From assembly GCA_023395515.1 (NCBI GenBank), contig JAEWZB010000001.1:1-5112 (forward strand): a stretch of 5,112 nucleotides of DNA. The letters run 5' to 3'. The notes beneath the pieces are model-generated. The model ran no database searches. It saw only the letters and a list, made by a program, of their open reading frames with translations, and was not told where the DNA came from. This DNA comes from Bacillota bacterium (GTDB taxonomy: Bacteria; Bacillota; Syntrophomonadia; Syntrophomonadales; Syntrophomonadaceae). Position 1 is the stretch's first letter, and each line of letters opens with the position of its first letter. Positions 1 to 5,112 of this stretch are shown one piece after another. The position numbers and the translations under genes were made by a program.

Positions 1-128
1 CTTTATATATCCCATTTTTAGCACCGCCATTCTTACTCTTTTATGTTTATTATAGCTTTTTTTCCGTTTTCTCGGTGCCTGTATACTCTTTTTTTCTTTG
101 ATTTTTTTATGGTTTTCGGACAGTCTGC

Positions 129-145
129 GGCGACCAAAGGTCGCC
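129..145. repeat. Perfect 7-bp inverted repeat (hairpin), GGCGACC-AAA-GGTCGCC
   Basis: Two perfect 7-base arms flank a 3-base AAA loop in a GC-rich island inside AT-rich non-coding DNA. No T-run follows on either strand, so it does not look like an intrinsic terminator. On the minus strand it reads as GTAGGGGCGACC followed by the matching arm. That resembles dispersed intergenic hairpin elements I recall from several anaerobic Bacillota genomes, but this is recollection and not a database match. Its function is unknown; it may be a relic of a small dispersed repeat together with the adjoining tandem repeat. Confidence 0.6.
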
Positions 146-152
146 CCTACAC

Positions 153-186
153 TCACCCCTTACCCTTCACGCTCACTCCTCACGAA
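153..186. repeat. Degenerate 7-nt tandem repeat (TCAC-led units)
   Basis: Five units begin at 153, 160, 167, 173 and 180: TCACCCC, TTACCCT, TCACGC, TCACTCC and TCACGAA. The period is 7 nt, with one unit of 6. On the minus strand the units read as variations on GGAGTGA. It directly follows the hairpin at 129-145, so the two may be one composite element. It lies upstream of the regulator's likely promoter and contains no ORF. No function can be assigned. Confidence 0.5.
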
Positions 187-196
187 TAAACTACTC

Positions 197-225
197 TATT
201 AATTTCACCAAATATTGATTATAAT
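197..225 (+). promoter_or_regulatory. Probable housekeeping promoter of the sigma-54 activator gene
   Basis: A perfect TATAAT -10 hexamer lies at 220-225. With a 17-nt spacer the -35 position (197-202) reads TATTAA, a poor match to TTGACA, so the promoter is probably weak or activator-assisted. The predicted start point is about 232, leaving a leader of roughly 57 nt before the TTG start codon. The dyad at 232-251 sits exactly at this start point. AT-rich DNA produces chance TATAAT boxes, so confidence is moderate. Confidence 0.45.
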
Positions 226-231
226 AAAATA

Positions 232-251
232 GTGAGTCCTTTGTGAATCAC
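232..251. promoter_or_regulatory. Putative operator A (20-bp imperfect dyad) at the regulator's own start point
   Basis: The sequence GTGAGTC-CTTTGT-GAATCAC has six of ten base pairs symmetrical, with half-sites GTGAGTC and GAATCAC around a 6-nt spacer. Related sequences occur at 2349-2368, 2388-2407 and 2461-2480, all in non-coding DNA flanking the regulator gene. The 6-N6-6 core has the geometry of the TyrR box (TGTAAA-N6-TTTACA), and the encoded regulator has a TyrR-type HTH. Its position just downstream of the -10 box suggests autorepression. The assignment is an inference from recurrence and geometry. Confidence 0.45.
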
Positions 252-288
252 CTTTAGGAACTGTTGTTGTGAAGGAGGAGTAATAGTT

Positions 289-2346
289 TTGCAAATTGCA
301 GAGATAATGATACCTGATCCACGTTGCTTGTCTGTACACAGTTCTATAGGGGAAGCAGCCCAGCTATTTATGGAATTGGGTATAGATGGAGCACCAGTAA
401 TAAGAGAAGATGGTTCTATTATAGGAGTGCTGGATAAGACTGGCTTATACCGCGCTATGGCTGAGGGGCTGGAATGGTCTGCTTCGATAGAAAAAGTAAT
501 AACCAAAGATATAGTTACGGTAGATGCTGATGATAATGTTTTTGACCTTATTAATCTACCCTATAGTAACCTTCTAGTTACTAGAAACGGTCAAATTATG
601 GGGATGGCAGCTAAAGCTGATCTATTAGCAGCATCTAATAAAGTTTTACAAGATATAGCCGGTGAGTTAGAGACGGTAATGGATTCGGCCCATAATGCTA
701 TTGTAAGTATTGATAGTGACGAAAAAATTCGTACTTTTAATTTAGCGGCCCAAAAGCTATTTAAGTATCCTAAAGAGGATGTAATCGGCCAGCCTTATTA
801 TGATTTTTTTCCTCAGGGGAATTTATCCCAGGTGCTTAAAAACGGAAAGATTATGACTGGACAAAAAGTTAAGTTTAAAGATATAAATCTAATCTGTGAT
901 TATGCTCCTATAATTACCGAAAATAAAATTACCGGGGCCGTATCAGTTTCACAAGATATCTCTGAAATTGAGAATATGACTAAGGAATTTAAAGATGAAA
1001 TGAATGCAGTTATTGAAGCCTCCTTTGATAGTTTTTTTGTTACTGATGCCGAGGCCAGGGTTTTAAGTGTAAATGAAGCTTATACTAGAATTACCGGAAT
1101 TAAGGCGGAGGAAGTATTAGGAAAGACTATGTATGAATTAATTGAACGTGGATATTATGATAAATCCGCCACTATAGAAGTTATTAAAACCAAGAAAACC
1201 GTTACCTTTACCCAGACTATAAAAAATGGCCGAACTATGTTAGTGACAGGCAATCCTATCTTTAATAAAAAAGGGGAATTAGTGAGAGTATTAACTAATG
1301 GCCGTGACATAACTGAATTAAATAGCTTGAAACAAGAAGTTGAACAAGCTAATGAATTAAATCTTCATTATCAACGGGAATTACAAAAATATAGAAGTCC
1401 GGAACAATATGTAGTTAAATCTGATAAATTGCAGGATATATTTGATTTAGTTTATAGGCTGAGTAAAGTCGATTCAACCGTACTTATACAAGGGGAATCC
1501 GGGGTAGGTAAGGAGATTATTGCTAATGAATTGCACCGCAGCAGTTTACGTAGTGATAAGCCTATGATTAGAGTTAATTGTGCAGCGATACCGGAGAATT
1601 TATTAGAATCGGAATTATTCGGTTATGAACCAGGGGCATTTACCGGAGCCAAGAAGGAAGGTAAAATGGGGATCTTCGAGCTGGCCAATATGGGAACCCT
1701 ATTTTTAGATGAAATTGGAGAATTGACCGTTCCTCTGCAAGTCAAACTATTAAGAGTTATTCAAGAGGGAGAGGTAAGGAGGTTAGGTAGTACAAAATCT
1801 ATCAAGGTAGATGTTAGATTGATTACGGCTAGTAATCGTGATATATGGGATATGGTAGAGAAAAAACAATTTAGAAAAGACTTATTCTACCGTTTAAATG
1901 TTGTTCCGATTATAATACCGCCTTTGCGGGAACGAAAGGAAGAAATCCCCGCTTTAGTTGCCCACTTTACTAAAATATTTAATGAAAGATATGGTCTGGA
2001 GCGCAAAATCGACCACCATTTAATAAAAAACTTAATGGAATATGACTGGCCGGGTAATATCCGGGAATTGAAAAATGTGGTGGAAAGAGCCATAGTTACT
2101 AGTCAAGACGATATGGTCAAAGATATTAAACTGTATGAAATGCATGATATTCACTCTAGCCTATCGACCTTCAAAGTAGAATTTGGCAGCAATCTAAAAG
2201 AAGCTTTAGAAAGCCTGGAAAAGGAGATATTAGAAAAATCTATTAAAGAATATGGCAGCAGCAGGAAAGTCGCCCGGGCTTTAGGAGTAAGCCAAACCTC
2301 AATTGTACGTAAAGCGGCCCGCTATGGAATCGTTTTACAAAGTTAA
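289..2346 (+). CDS. Sigma-54-dependent transcriptional activator, CBS-CBS-PAS-PAS-AAA+-HTH
   Basis: Bacterial enhancer-binding protein of 685 residues that uses ATP hydrolysis to open promoters held by sigma-54 RNA polymerase. Domains seen in order: CBS pair (about 1-57 and 67-115, the second unusually short), PAS 1 (about 127-228), PAS 2 (about 238-344), a probable coiled-coil linker (345-370), AAA+ core (about 375-610), and a TyrR-type HTH at the C-terminus (about 650-680, with SSRKVARALGVS). AAA+ motifs are intact: Walker A GESGVGKE 402-409, the sigma-54 contact loop GAFTGA 449-454, Walker B LFLDE 471-475, FRKDLFYRL 528-536, PPLRER 544-549, and WPGNIREL with sensor II Arg592. No receiver domain is present, so control is probably by ligand rather than phosphorylation. 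The TTG start is chosen because GGAGGAG (274-280) lies 8 nt upstream and because the first CBS strand begins at MQIAEIM; the in-frame ATG at 307 would cut into it. The likely target is the downstream sigma-54 operon. The ligand is unknown. Confidence 0.95.
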   Translation: MQIAEIMIPDPRCLSVHSSIGEAAQLFMELGIDGAPVIREDGSIIGVLDKTGLYRAMAEGLEWSASIEKVITKDIVTVDADDNVFDLINLPYSNLLVTRNGQIMGMAAKADLLAASNKVLQDIAGELETVMDSAHNAIVSIDSDEKIRTFNLAAQKLFKYPKEDVIGQPYYDFFPQGNLSQVLKNGKIMTGQKVKFKDINLICDYAPIITENKITGAVSVSQDISEIENMTKEFKDEMNAVIEASFDSFFVTDAEARVLSVNEAYTRITGIKAEEVLGKTMYELIERGYYDKSATIEVIKTKKTVTFTQTIKNGRTMLVTGNPIFNKKGELVRVLTNGRDITELNSLKQEVEQANELNLHYQRELQKYRSPEQYVVKSDKLQDIFDLVYRLSKVDSTVLIQGESGVGKEIIANELHRSSLRSDKPMIRVNCAAIPENLLESELFGYEPGAFTGAKKEGKMGIFELANMGTLFLDEIGELTVPLQVKLLRVIQEGEVRRLGSTKSIKVDVRLITASNRDIWDMVEKKQFRKDLFYRLNVVPIIIPPLRERKEEIPALVAHFTKIFNERYGLERKIDHHLIKNLMEYDWPGNIRELKNVVERAIVTSQDDMVKDIKLYEMHDIHSSLSTFKVEFGSNLKEALESLEKEILEKSIKEYGSSRKVARALGVSQTSIVRKAARYGIVLQS

Positions 2347-2348
2347 GC

Positions 2349-2368
2349 CTGAATTTTTTAGGAGTCAC
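2349..2368. promoter_or_regulatory. Putative operator B (degenerate dyad)
   Basis: The sequence CTGAATT-TTTTAG-GAGTCAC aligns with the other copies: left half TGA, 6-nt spacer, right half GAnTCAC. It starts 3 bases after the regulator's stop codon and overlaps the 5' arm of the terminator stem, so part of its conservation could simply reflect stem pairing. It is the weakest of the four sites and may not bind the regulator. Confidence 0.25.
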
Positions 2369-2406
2369 TTGAATCGATAACGGTTCAGTGAGTCCTTTTT
2401 GTTTTT
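2361..2406 (+). terminator. Rho-independent terminator of the regulator gene
   Basis: The arms 2361-2376 and 2381-2395 pair over about 14 positions, including one G-U, with one G-G mismatch (2364/2392) and one bulged T (2369 or 2370). They close on the 4-nt loop ATAA. The stem is followed directly by TTTTTGTTTTT (2396-2406). It starts 14 bases after the stop codon of the sigma-54 activator and would isolate that gene from the downstream operon, which then needs its own promoter, as found at 2631. Confidence 0.85.
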
Positions 2407-2407
2407 A
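2388..2407 (-). promoter_or_regulatory. Putative operator half-site D in the terminator's 3' arm
   Basis: On the minus strand the sequence ends in AAAAAG-GACTCAC, nearly the same as the right part of site C (AAAAGG-GACTCAC) and of site A read in the same direction (ACAAAG-GACTCAC). The left half does not match, so only a half-site is present. Because this stretch is also the 3' arm and T-run of the terminator, the match may be partly or wholly due to that structure. It is centred 73 bp from site C, close to seven helical turns. Confidence 0.3.
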
Positions 2408-2460
2408 ACCCCCTCCAAATATGATGAGTGCATGTATTTTCCCCGGTTTTATATTAATAA

Positions 2461-2480
2461 CTGAACCAAAAGGGACTCAC
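2461..2480. promoter_or_regulatory. Putative upstream activating site C for the sigma-54 promoter
   Basis: The sequence CTGAACC-AAAAGG-GACTCAC has four of ten pairs symmetrical and shares the right half GACTCAC and the purine-rich spacer with site A read on its minus strand. It is centred about 187 bp upstream of the predicted sigma-54 start point, inside the range usual for enhancer sites, and lies outside the terminator, so its resemblance to site A needs another explanation. Binding by the upstream regulator is inferred. Confidence 0.4.
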
Positions 2481-2489
2481 AACTAATAA

Positions 2490-2603
2490 TTAGCTGCGGT
2501 AATTTTTAATTTTTAGCTAAGTAAATAAAGATTTTAAGCTAGTAATAAAAAATTTATAAAGCTGTTAAGCAAGGAATAAAGAAGCTTATAGACCTGGTAA
2601 GAA
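2490..2603. repeat. Degenerate tandem repeat, five AGCT-led units of 22-23 nt
   Basis: AGCT occurs at 2492, 2515, 2537, 2560 and 2583, with spacings of 23, 22, 23 and 23. Units 1 to 3 share a WWAGCT head and an A/T-rich tail ending in ATTT or a close variant; units 4 and 5 are more diverged. The array fills most of the space between site C and the sigma-54 promoter. It could be an old tandem duplication or a protein-binding/DNA-bending spacer. Confidence 0.45.
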
Positions 2604-2630
2604 AACAAAAATAGTCCACCTTTTTTTATT

Positions 2631-2646
2631 TGGCATGACTTTTGCA
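2631..2646 (+). promoter_or_regulatory. Sigma-54 (-24/-12) promoter of the CoA-transferase operon
   Basis: TGGCATGACTTTTGCA matches the sigma-54 consensus TGGCAYGNNNNTTGCW at every defined position, with the GG at 2632-2633 and the GC at 2644-2645 in exact spacing. Transcription should start near 2657, about 46 nt before the ATG at 2703. A sigma-54 activator gene with an intact GAFTGA loop lies immediately upstream, which supports both calls. This promoter type is silent without an activator, so the operon should be strictly inducible from here. Confidence 0.92.
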
Positions 2647-2684
2647 TTATTAGAAGTTCAAGACTAGTTTTGATAAATAATGAA

Positions 2685-2690
2685 AGGAGG
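2685..2690 (+). promoter_or_regulatory. Ribosome binding site that fixes the CoA-transferase start
   Basis: AGGAGG lies 12 nt before the ATG at 2703. An in-frame TTG at 2670 would extend the protein by 11 residues, but it lacks its own Shine-Dalgarno site, would place this AGGAGG inside the coding region, and would sit only about 13 nt from the predicted sigma-54 start point. The ATG at 2703 is therefore preferred. Confidence 0.8.
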
Positions 2691-2702
2691 GACATAAAAG
2701 AA

Positions 2703-3998
2703 ATGAATTGGAATGAATACTACAATAAACGACTAGTTTCAGCTAGTGAAGCCGTAAAGCATATAAAATCAGGAGACCGGGTAGTATTAGGACATGCGGT
2801 TGGTGAACCTAGGCTTCTACCTGCTGCCATGGTAGCAAGGGCCAATGAATTAACTAATGTCGAAGTAGTGCACATGGTGGCCAAAGGGGAAGGATTATAT
2901 GCCAAGCCGGAAATGGCAGGGCATTTTAGGCATAATGGATTTTTTGCCGGCCCTTCAACTAGAAATGCTATGGCCGAGGGTCGTGCCGATTATACACCTT
3001 GTCACATTTCAGAAATTCCGGGATTGTTTAAAAACAATGTTTTACCGGTTGATGTAGCCATGATTACGGTAACACCTCCTGACCAGTATGGATTTTGTAG
3101 TTTAGGAGTCTCGGTTGATTATACCTTTCAAGCAGCCAAGTCAGCCCGTATAGTAATTGCCGAAGTAAATCCCAACCTACCGCGCACTTTCGGACGAACC
3201 TTTTTACGAGTAGAAGAAATTGATTGGTTTGTTCCTTGCGAATTGCCTATTTACGAAAACCAACCAGCTAATATTACTGAGGTAGAAAAAGAAATAGGAA
3301 AAAATATAGCATCTTTAATTGAAGATGGCTCTACTTTACAAATGGGTATTGGAGCTATTCCAGACGCAGTTTTAACCTTCTTAACTGATAAAAACGATCT
3401 GGGTATTCATACGGAGATGTTTTCTGATGGTGTAATCCCTCTGGTCAATGCAGGTAATATTAATTGCCGTAAAAAAACTTTACATCCCGATAAAATGGTA
3501 GCTACGTTTTTAATGGGTACTAAAGATTTTTATGAATGGGTTAATGAAAATCCTATGGTAGAAATGTATCCTGAAGATTATGTGAATGATCCCTTCATAA
3601 TTGCACAAAATGAAAAAATGATATCAATTAATTCTGCTCTGCAAATAGATGTATTAGGCCAAGTTGCTGCAGATACTTTAGGCCCGCTGCAATTTAGTGG
3701 TGTAGGCGGACAAGTAGATTTTATCCGAGGAGCTATCCGTTCTAAAGGCGGGAAATCCATTATAGCTTTTCCCTCTACGGCAGCTAAAGGAAAGATCAGT
3801 CGAATTGTTCCGATGTTAGATATTGGTGCCAGTGTTACTACCTCAAGAAATGATGTCCATTACGTAGTTACGGAATACGGTGCTGCCGAACTAAAAGGAA
3901 AAACGGTGCGTGACCGTATGAAAGCATTAATAGACATTGCCCATCCGGATTTTAGAAGTGAAATAGAAGAAAAAACTAAGGCATTATACTTTAAATAA
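2703..3998 (+). CDS. Family I CoA-transferase, 4-hydroxybutyrate/butyrate:acetyl-CoA type
   Basis: Cytoplasmic enzyme of 431 residues that moves CoA between acetyl-CoA and a short-chain acid through a glutamyl-CoA thioester intermediate. It has the acetyl-CoA hydrolase/transferase fold: N-terminal domain about 1-190, C-terminal domain about 265-420. Visible motifs are the catalytic Glu238 in GIHTEMFSDG (the number of the catalytic Glu I recall for AbfT of Clostridium aminobutyricum), the CoA-binding FSGVGGQVDF (331-340), TTSRND, VTEYG (389-393), and IAHPDFR (412-418). The whole protein resembles AbfT from memory, and the length is normal. Because the next gene is an acyl-CoA dehydrogenase and no 4-hydroxybutyryl-CoA dehydratase is seen, butyrate or a similar saturated acid is the more likely substrate; 4-hydroxybutyrate cannot be excluded. 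It is the first gene of a sigma-54-driven operon, 20 nt ahead of the dehydrogenase gene. Confidence 0.92.
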   Translation: MNWNEYYNKRLVSASEAVKHIKSGDRVVLGHAVGEPRLLPAAMVARANELTNVEVVHMVAKGEGLYAKPEMAGHFRHNGFFAGPSTRNAMAEGRADYTPCHISEIPGLFKNNVLPVDVAMITVTPPDQYGFCSLGVSVDYTFQAAKSARIVIAEVNPNLPRTFGRTFLRVEEIDWFVPCELPIYENQPANITEVEKEIGKNIASLIEDGSTLQMGIGAIPDAVLTFLTDKNDLGIHTEMFSDGVIPLVNAGNINCRKKTLHPDKMVATFLMGTKDFYEWVNENPMVEMYPEDYVNDPFIIAQNEKMISINSALQIDVLGQVAADTLGPLQFSGVGGQVDFIRGAIRSKGGKSIIAFPSTAAKGKISRIVPMLDIGASVTTSRNDVHYVVTEYGAAELKGKTVRDRMKALIDIAHPDFRSEIEEKTKALYFK

Positions 3999-4018
3999 AA
4001 AACAAGGAGGAGTTAGTT

Positions 4019-5112
4019 ATGTTTTTCAAACTATCCGATGAACATGAAATGATTAAGAAGTCGGTAAGAGACTTTGCCGAAAACGTATTAGCCCCCAAAG
4101 TAGCAGAAAGAGACGAACTGGAAATGTATGACCCTGAAGTATTTAAGGGCATTGCTGAATTAGGATTAACCGGACTGCCTTTTCCAGAACAATATGGCGG
4201 AGCAGGATTTGACTATATAGCTTACGCTTTAGCCGTTGAAGAACTAGGTAGAGTTGACCCTTCCGCAGCCGATACCCTATCTGCTCATGTTAGCTTAGGT
4301 GCTATGCCTATTTACAAATGGGGTACCGAAGAACAAAAGCAAAAATTCCTGGTTCCTCTAGCTGAAGGCACCAAACATGGAGCCTTTGGATTAACCGAAC
4401 CGGGAGCAGGCAGTGATGCTATAGCTATGACCTCCAAGGCAGAACTTGATGGTGATGAATGGGTACTAAACGGCAGAAAAATATTTATAACCAATGCGGC
4501 CTATGCCGATATCTATGTAGTATTTGCCCGTACCGGAGCCAAAGAACTAAAAAGCAAAGCCTTTAGTGCCTTTATCGTAGAAAAAGGGACGCCTGGATTT
4601 AGCTTCAGCAATCCCGAGAAAAAAATGGGTCTAAGAGGAACTACCAACTGTGACCTGATCTTCGAAGATTGCCGGATTCCTAAAGAAAACCTCTTAGGAG
4701 AAATAGGAGAAGGCTTTAAAATAGCTATGCAAACCCTGGATGGAGGCAGAATAGGAATAGCTGCCCAATCCGTAGGAATAGCCCAAGGAGCCTTTGAAGC
4801 GGCTGTAGACTATGCTAAACAAAGAGTACAATTTGGTAAACCTATAGCTACCCTGCAAGCCATTCAATTCAAACTGGCCGATATGGCTAAAGATATTCAG
4901 GCTTCCCGACTACTAACTTATGAAGCCGCCTGGAAGGCCAGCGTGGGCGAACCATTTGGCATGTCGGCAGCTATGGCCAAACTAAAAGCCTCAGAAACAG
5001 CTAATCAGACTGCTACCCAAGCGGTACAAATCTTTGGTGGTTACGGATATACCAGAGAATACCCGGTAGAAAGAATGATGAGAGATGCTAAGATAACTGA
5101 ATTATATGAAGG
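4019..5112 (+). CDS. Acyl-CoA dehydrogenase, short-chain (butyryl-CoA type), 3' end cut by window
   Basis: FAD enzyme that oxidises an acyl-CoA to the 2,3-enoyl-CoA and passes electrons to an electron-transfer flavoprotein. The 364 complete codons in the window are open throughout; family members have about 380, so only a short C-terminus is missing. Visible features: N-terminal helical domain (about 5-115), family signature LTEPGAGSDA (125-134), middle beta domain (about 120-220), Arg269 in RVQFGKPI, FGGYGY (339-344), and RDAKITELYE ending in Glu364, which aligns with the catalytic base of short- and medium-chain enzymes (the Glu of YEGT) and is the last full codon here. That position argues against isovaleryl- and long-chain types, whose base lies elsewhere. 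AAGGAGG (4004-4010) is 8 nt before the ATG. The 20-nt gap after the CoA-transferase, with no terminator or promoter, indicates one operon. Chain-length preference cannot be set from sequence alone. Confidence 0.95.
   Translation, partial: MFFKLSDEHEMIKKSVRDFAENVLAPKVAERDELEMYDPEVFKGIAELGLTGLPFPEQYGGAGFDYIAYALAVEELGRVDPSAADTLSAHVSLGAMPIYKWGTEEQKQKFLVPLAEGTKHGAFGLTEPGAGSDAIAMTSKAELDGDEWVLNGRKIFITNAAYADIYVVFARTGAKELKSKAFSAFIVEKGTPGFSFSNPEKKMGLRGTTNCDLIFEDCRIPKENLLGEIGEGFKIAMQTLDGGRIGIAAQSVGIAQGAFEAAVDYAKQRVQFGKPIATLQAIQFKLADMAKDIQASRLLTYEAAWKASVGEPFGMSAAMAKLKASETANQTATQAVQIFGGYGYTREYPVERMMRDAKITELYE

Larger units (their letters stand above)
2347..2702 (+). other. Intergenic control region between regulator and CoA-transferase operon
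   Basis: This 356-base gap contains no credible gene. From left to right it holds a putative operator overlapping a terminator, a half-site in the terminator's 3' arm, a second operator-like dyad, a 23-nt-period AT-rich repeat, a -24/-12 promoter, and a short leader with an AGGAGG site. The arrangement of upstream sites, AT-rich spacer and sigma-54 promoter is the usual layout of an enhancer-driven promoter: the best candidate site (2461-2480) is centred about 187 bp upstream of the predicted start point near 2657. Confidence 0.75.

Noticed and set aside
21..78. Inverted repeat GCACCG / CGGTGC as a terminator of an upstream gene
   Set aside because: The arms are only 6 bases and 46 nt apart, and the T-run begins about 9 nt after the second arm, so it lacks terminator geometry.
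219..506. Minus-strand ORF of 95 codons over the start of the regulator gene
   Set aside because: It is antisense to the CBS domains and the ribosome binding site of the real gene, with no recognisable motifs.
1887..2093. Minus-strand ORF of 68 codons inside the regulator gene
   Set aside because: It is antisense to the conserved AAA+ region, has no recognisable protein features, and is explained by the codon pattern of the real gene.
2421..2486. Small plus-strand ORF of 21 codons in the intergenic region (MMSACIFPG...)
   Set aside because: The sequence before it is pyrimidine-rich with no ribosome site, it lies beyond a strong terminator, and its end coincides with the putative operator C.
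2670..2702. TTG start giving an 11-residue N-terminal extension of the CoA-transferase
   Set aside because: It has no upstream ribosome site, lies about 13 nt from the predicted sigma-54 start point, and would place the AGGAGG at 2685-2690 inside the gene.
2662..2739. Direct repeat GACTAGTTT at 2662-2670 and 2731-2739
   Set aside because: There are only two 9-base copies, one in the leader and one in coding sequence, with no extended similarity; probably chance in AT-rich DNA.
3999..4018. Separate promoter for the acyl-CoA dehydrogenase gene
   Set aside because: The 20-nt gap holds only the ribosome binding site, and no -24/-12 or -35/-10 pair is evident just upstream, so cotranscription with the CoA-transferase is simpler.
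4312..4494. Minus-strand ORF of 60 codons inside the acyl-CoA dehydrogenase gene
   Set aside because: It is antisense to the conserved family signature; the plus-strand frame is clearly the coding one.
1..5112. CRISPR arrays, tRNA or rRNA genes, insertion sequences
   Set aside because: No regularly spaced identical repeats, cloverleaf-like sequences, rRNA motifs, transposase frames or terminal inverted repeats were seen.

Overview
The window looks like a piece of chromosome from a low-GC anaerobic Bacillota, most plausibly a fatty-acid-oxidising or butyrate-metabolising clostridial relative such as Syntrophomonadaceae. The reasons are AT-rich genes with many ATA, AGA and TTA codons, strong AGGAGG-type ribosome binding sites, a TTG start, a large sigma-54 activator, and an AbfT/butyrate-type CoA-transferase next to an acyl-CoA dehydrogenase. 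The genus is an inference from gene content, not a match.

Layout. Positions 1-288 are non-coding: a T-rich stretch, a perfect 7-bp hairpin (129-145), a degenerate 7-nt tandem repeat (153-186), then a probable promoter with a TATAAT -10 box and a 20-bp imperfect dyad (232-251) at its predicted start point. Positions 289-2346 encode a 685-residue sigma-54 activator with the order CBS-CBS-PAS-PAS-AAA+-TyrR-type HTH. Positions 2347-2702 are an intergenic control region. It holds an intrinsic terminator for the regulator gene (2361-2406), three more copies of the dyad or its half-site, a five-unit AGCT repeat with a period of about 23 nt (2490-2603), and a full-consensus -24/-12 promoter (2631-2646). 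Positions 2703-3998 encode a family I CoA-transferase of the 4-hydroxybutyrate/butyrate:acetate type. Positions 4019-5112 encode an acyl-CoA dehydrogenase that runs off the window just after its catalytic glutamate codon.

How it fits together. The regulator probably senses a small molecule or the energy state through its CBS and PAS domains, binds the GTGAGTC-N6-GAnTCAC-like sites, and opens the sigma-54 promoter that drives the CoA-transferase/acyl-CoA dehydrogenase operon. The transferase would load a short-chain acid such as butyrate with CoA from acetyl-CoA, and the dehydrogenase would oxidise the acyl-CoA to the enoyl-CoA, passing electrons to an electron-transfer flavoprotein. A copy of the site at the regulator's own start point suggests autoregulation. 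The promoter and protein families are read directly from sequence. The site-to-regulator pairing and the exact substrate are inferences.
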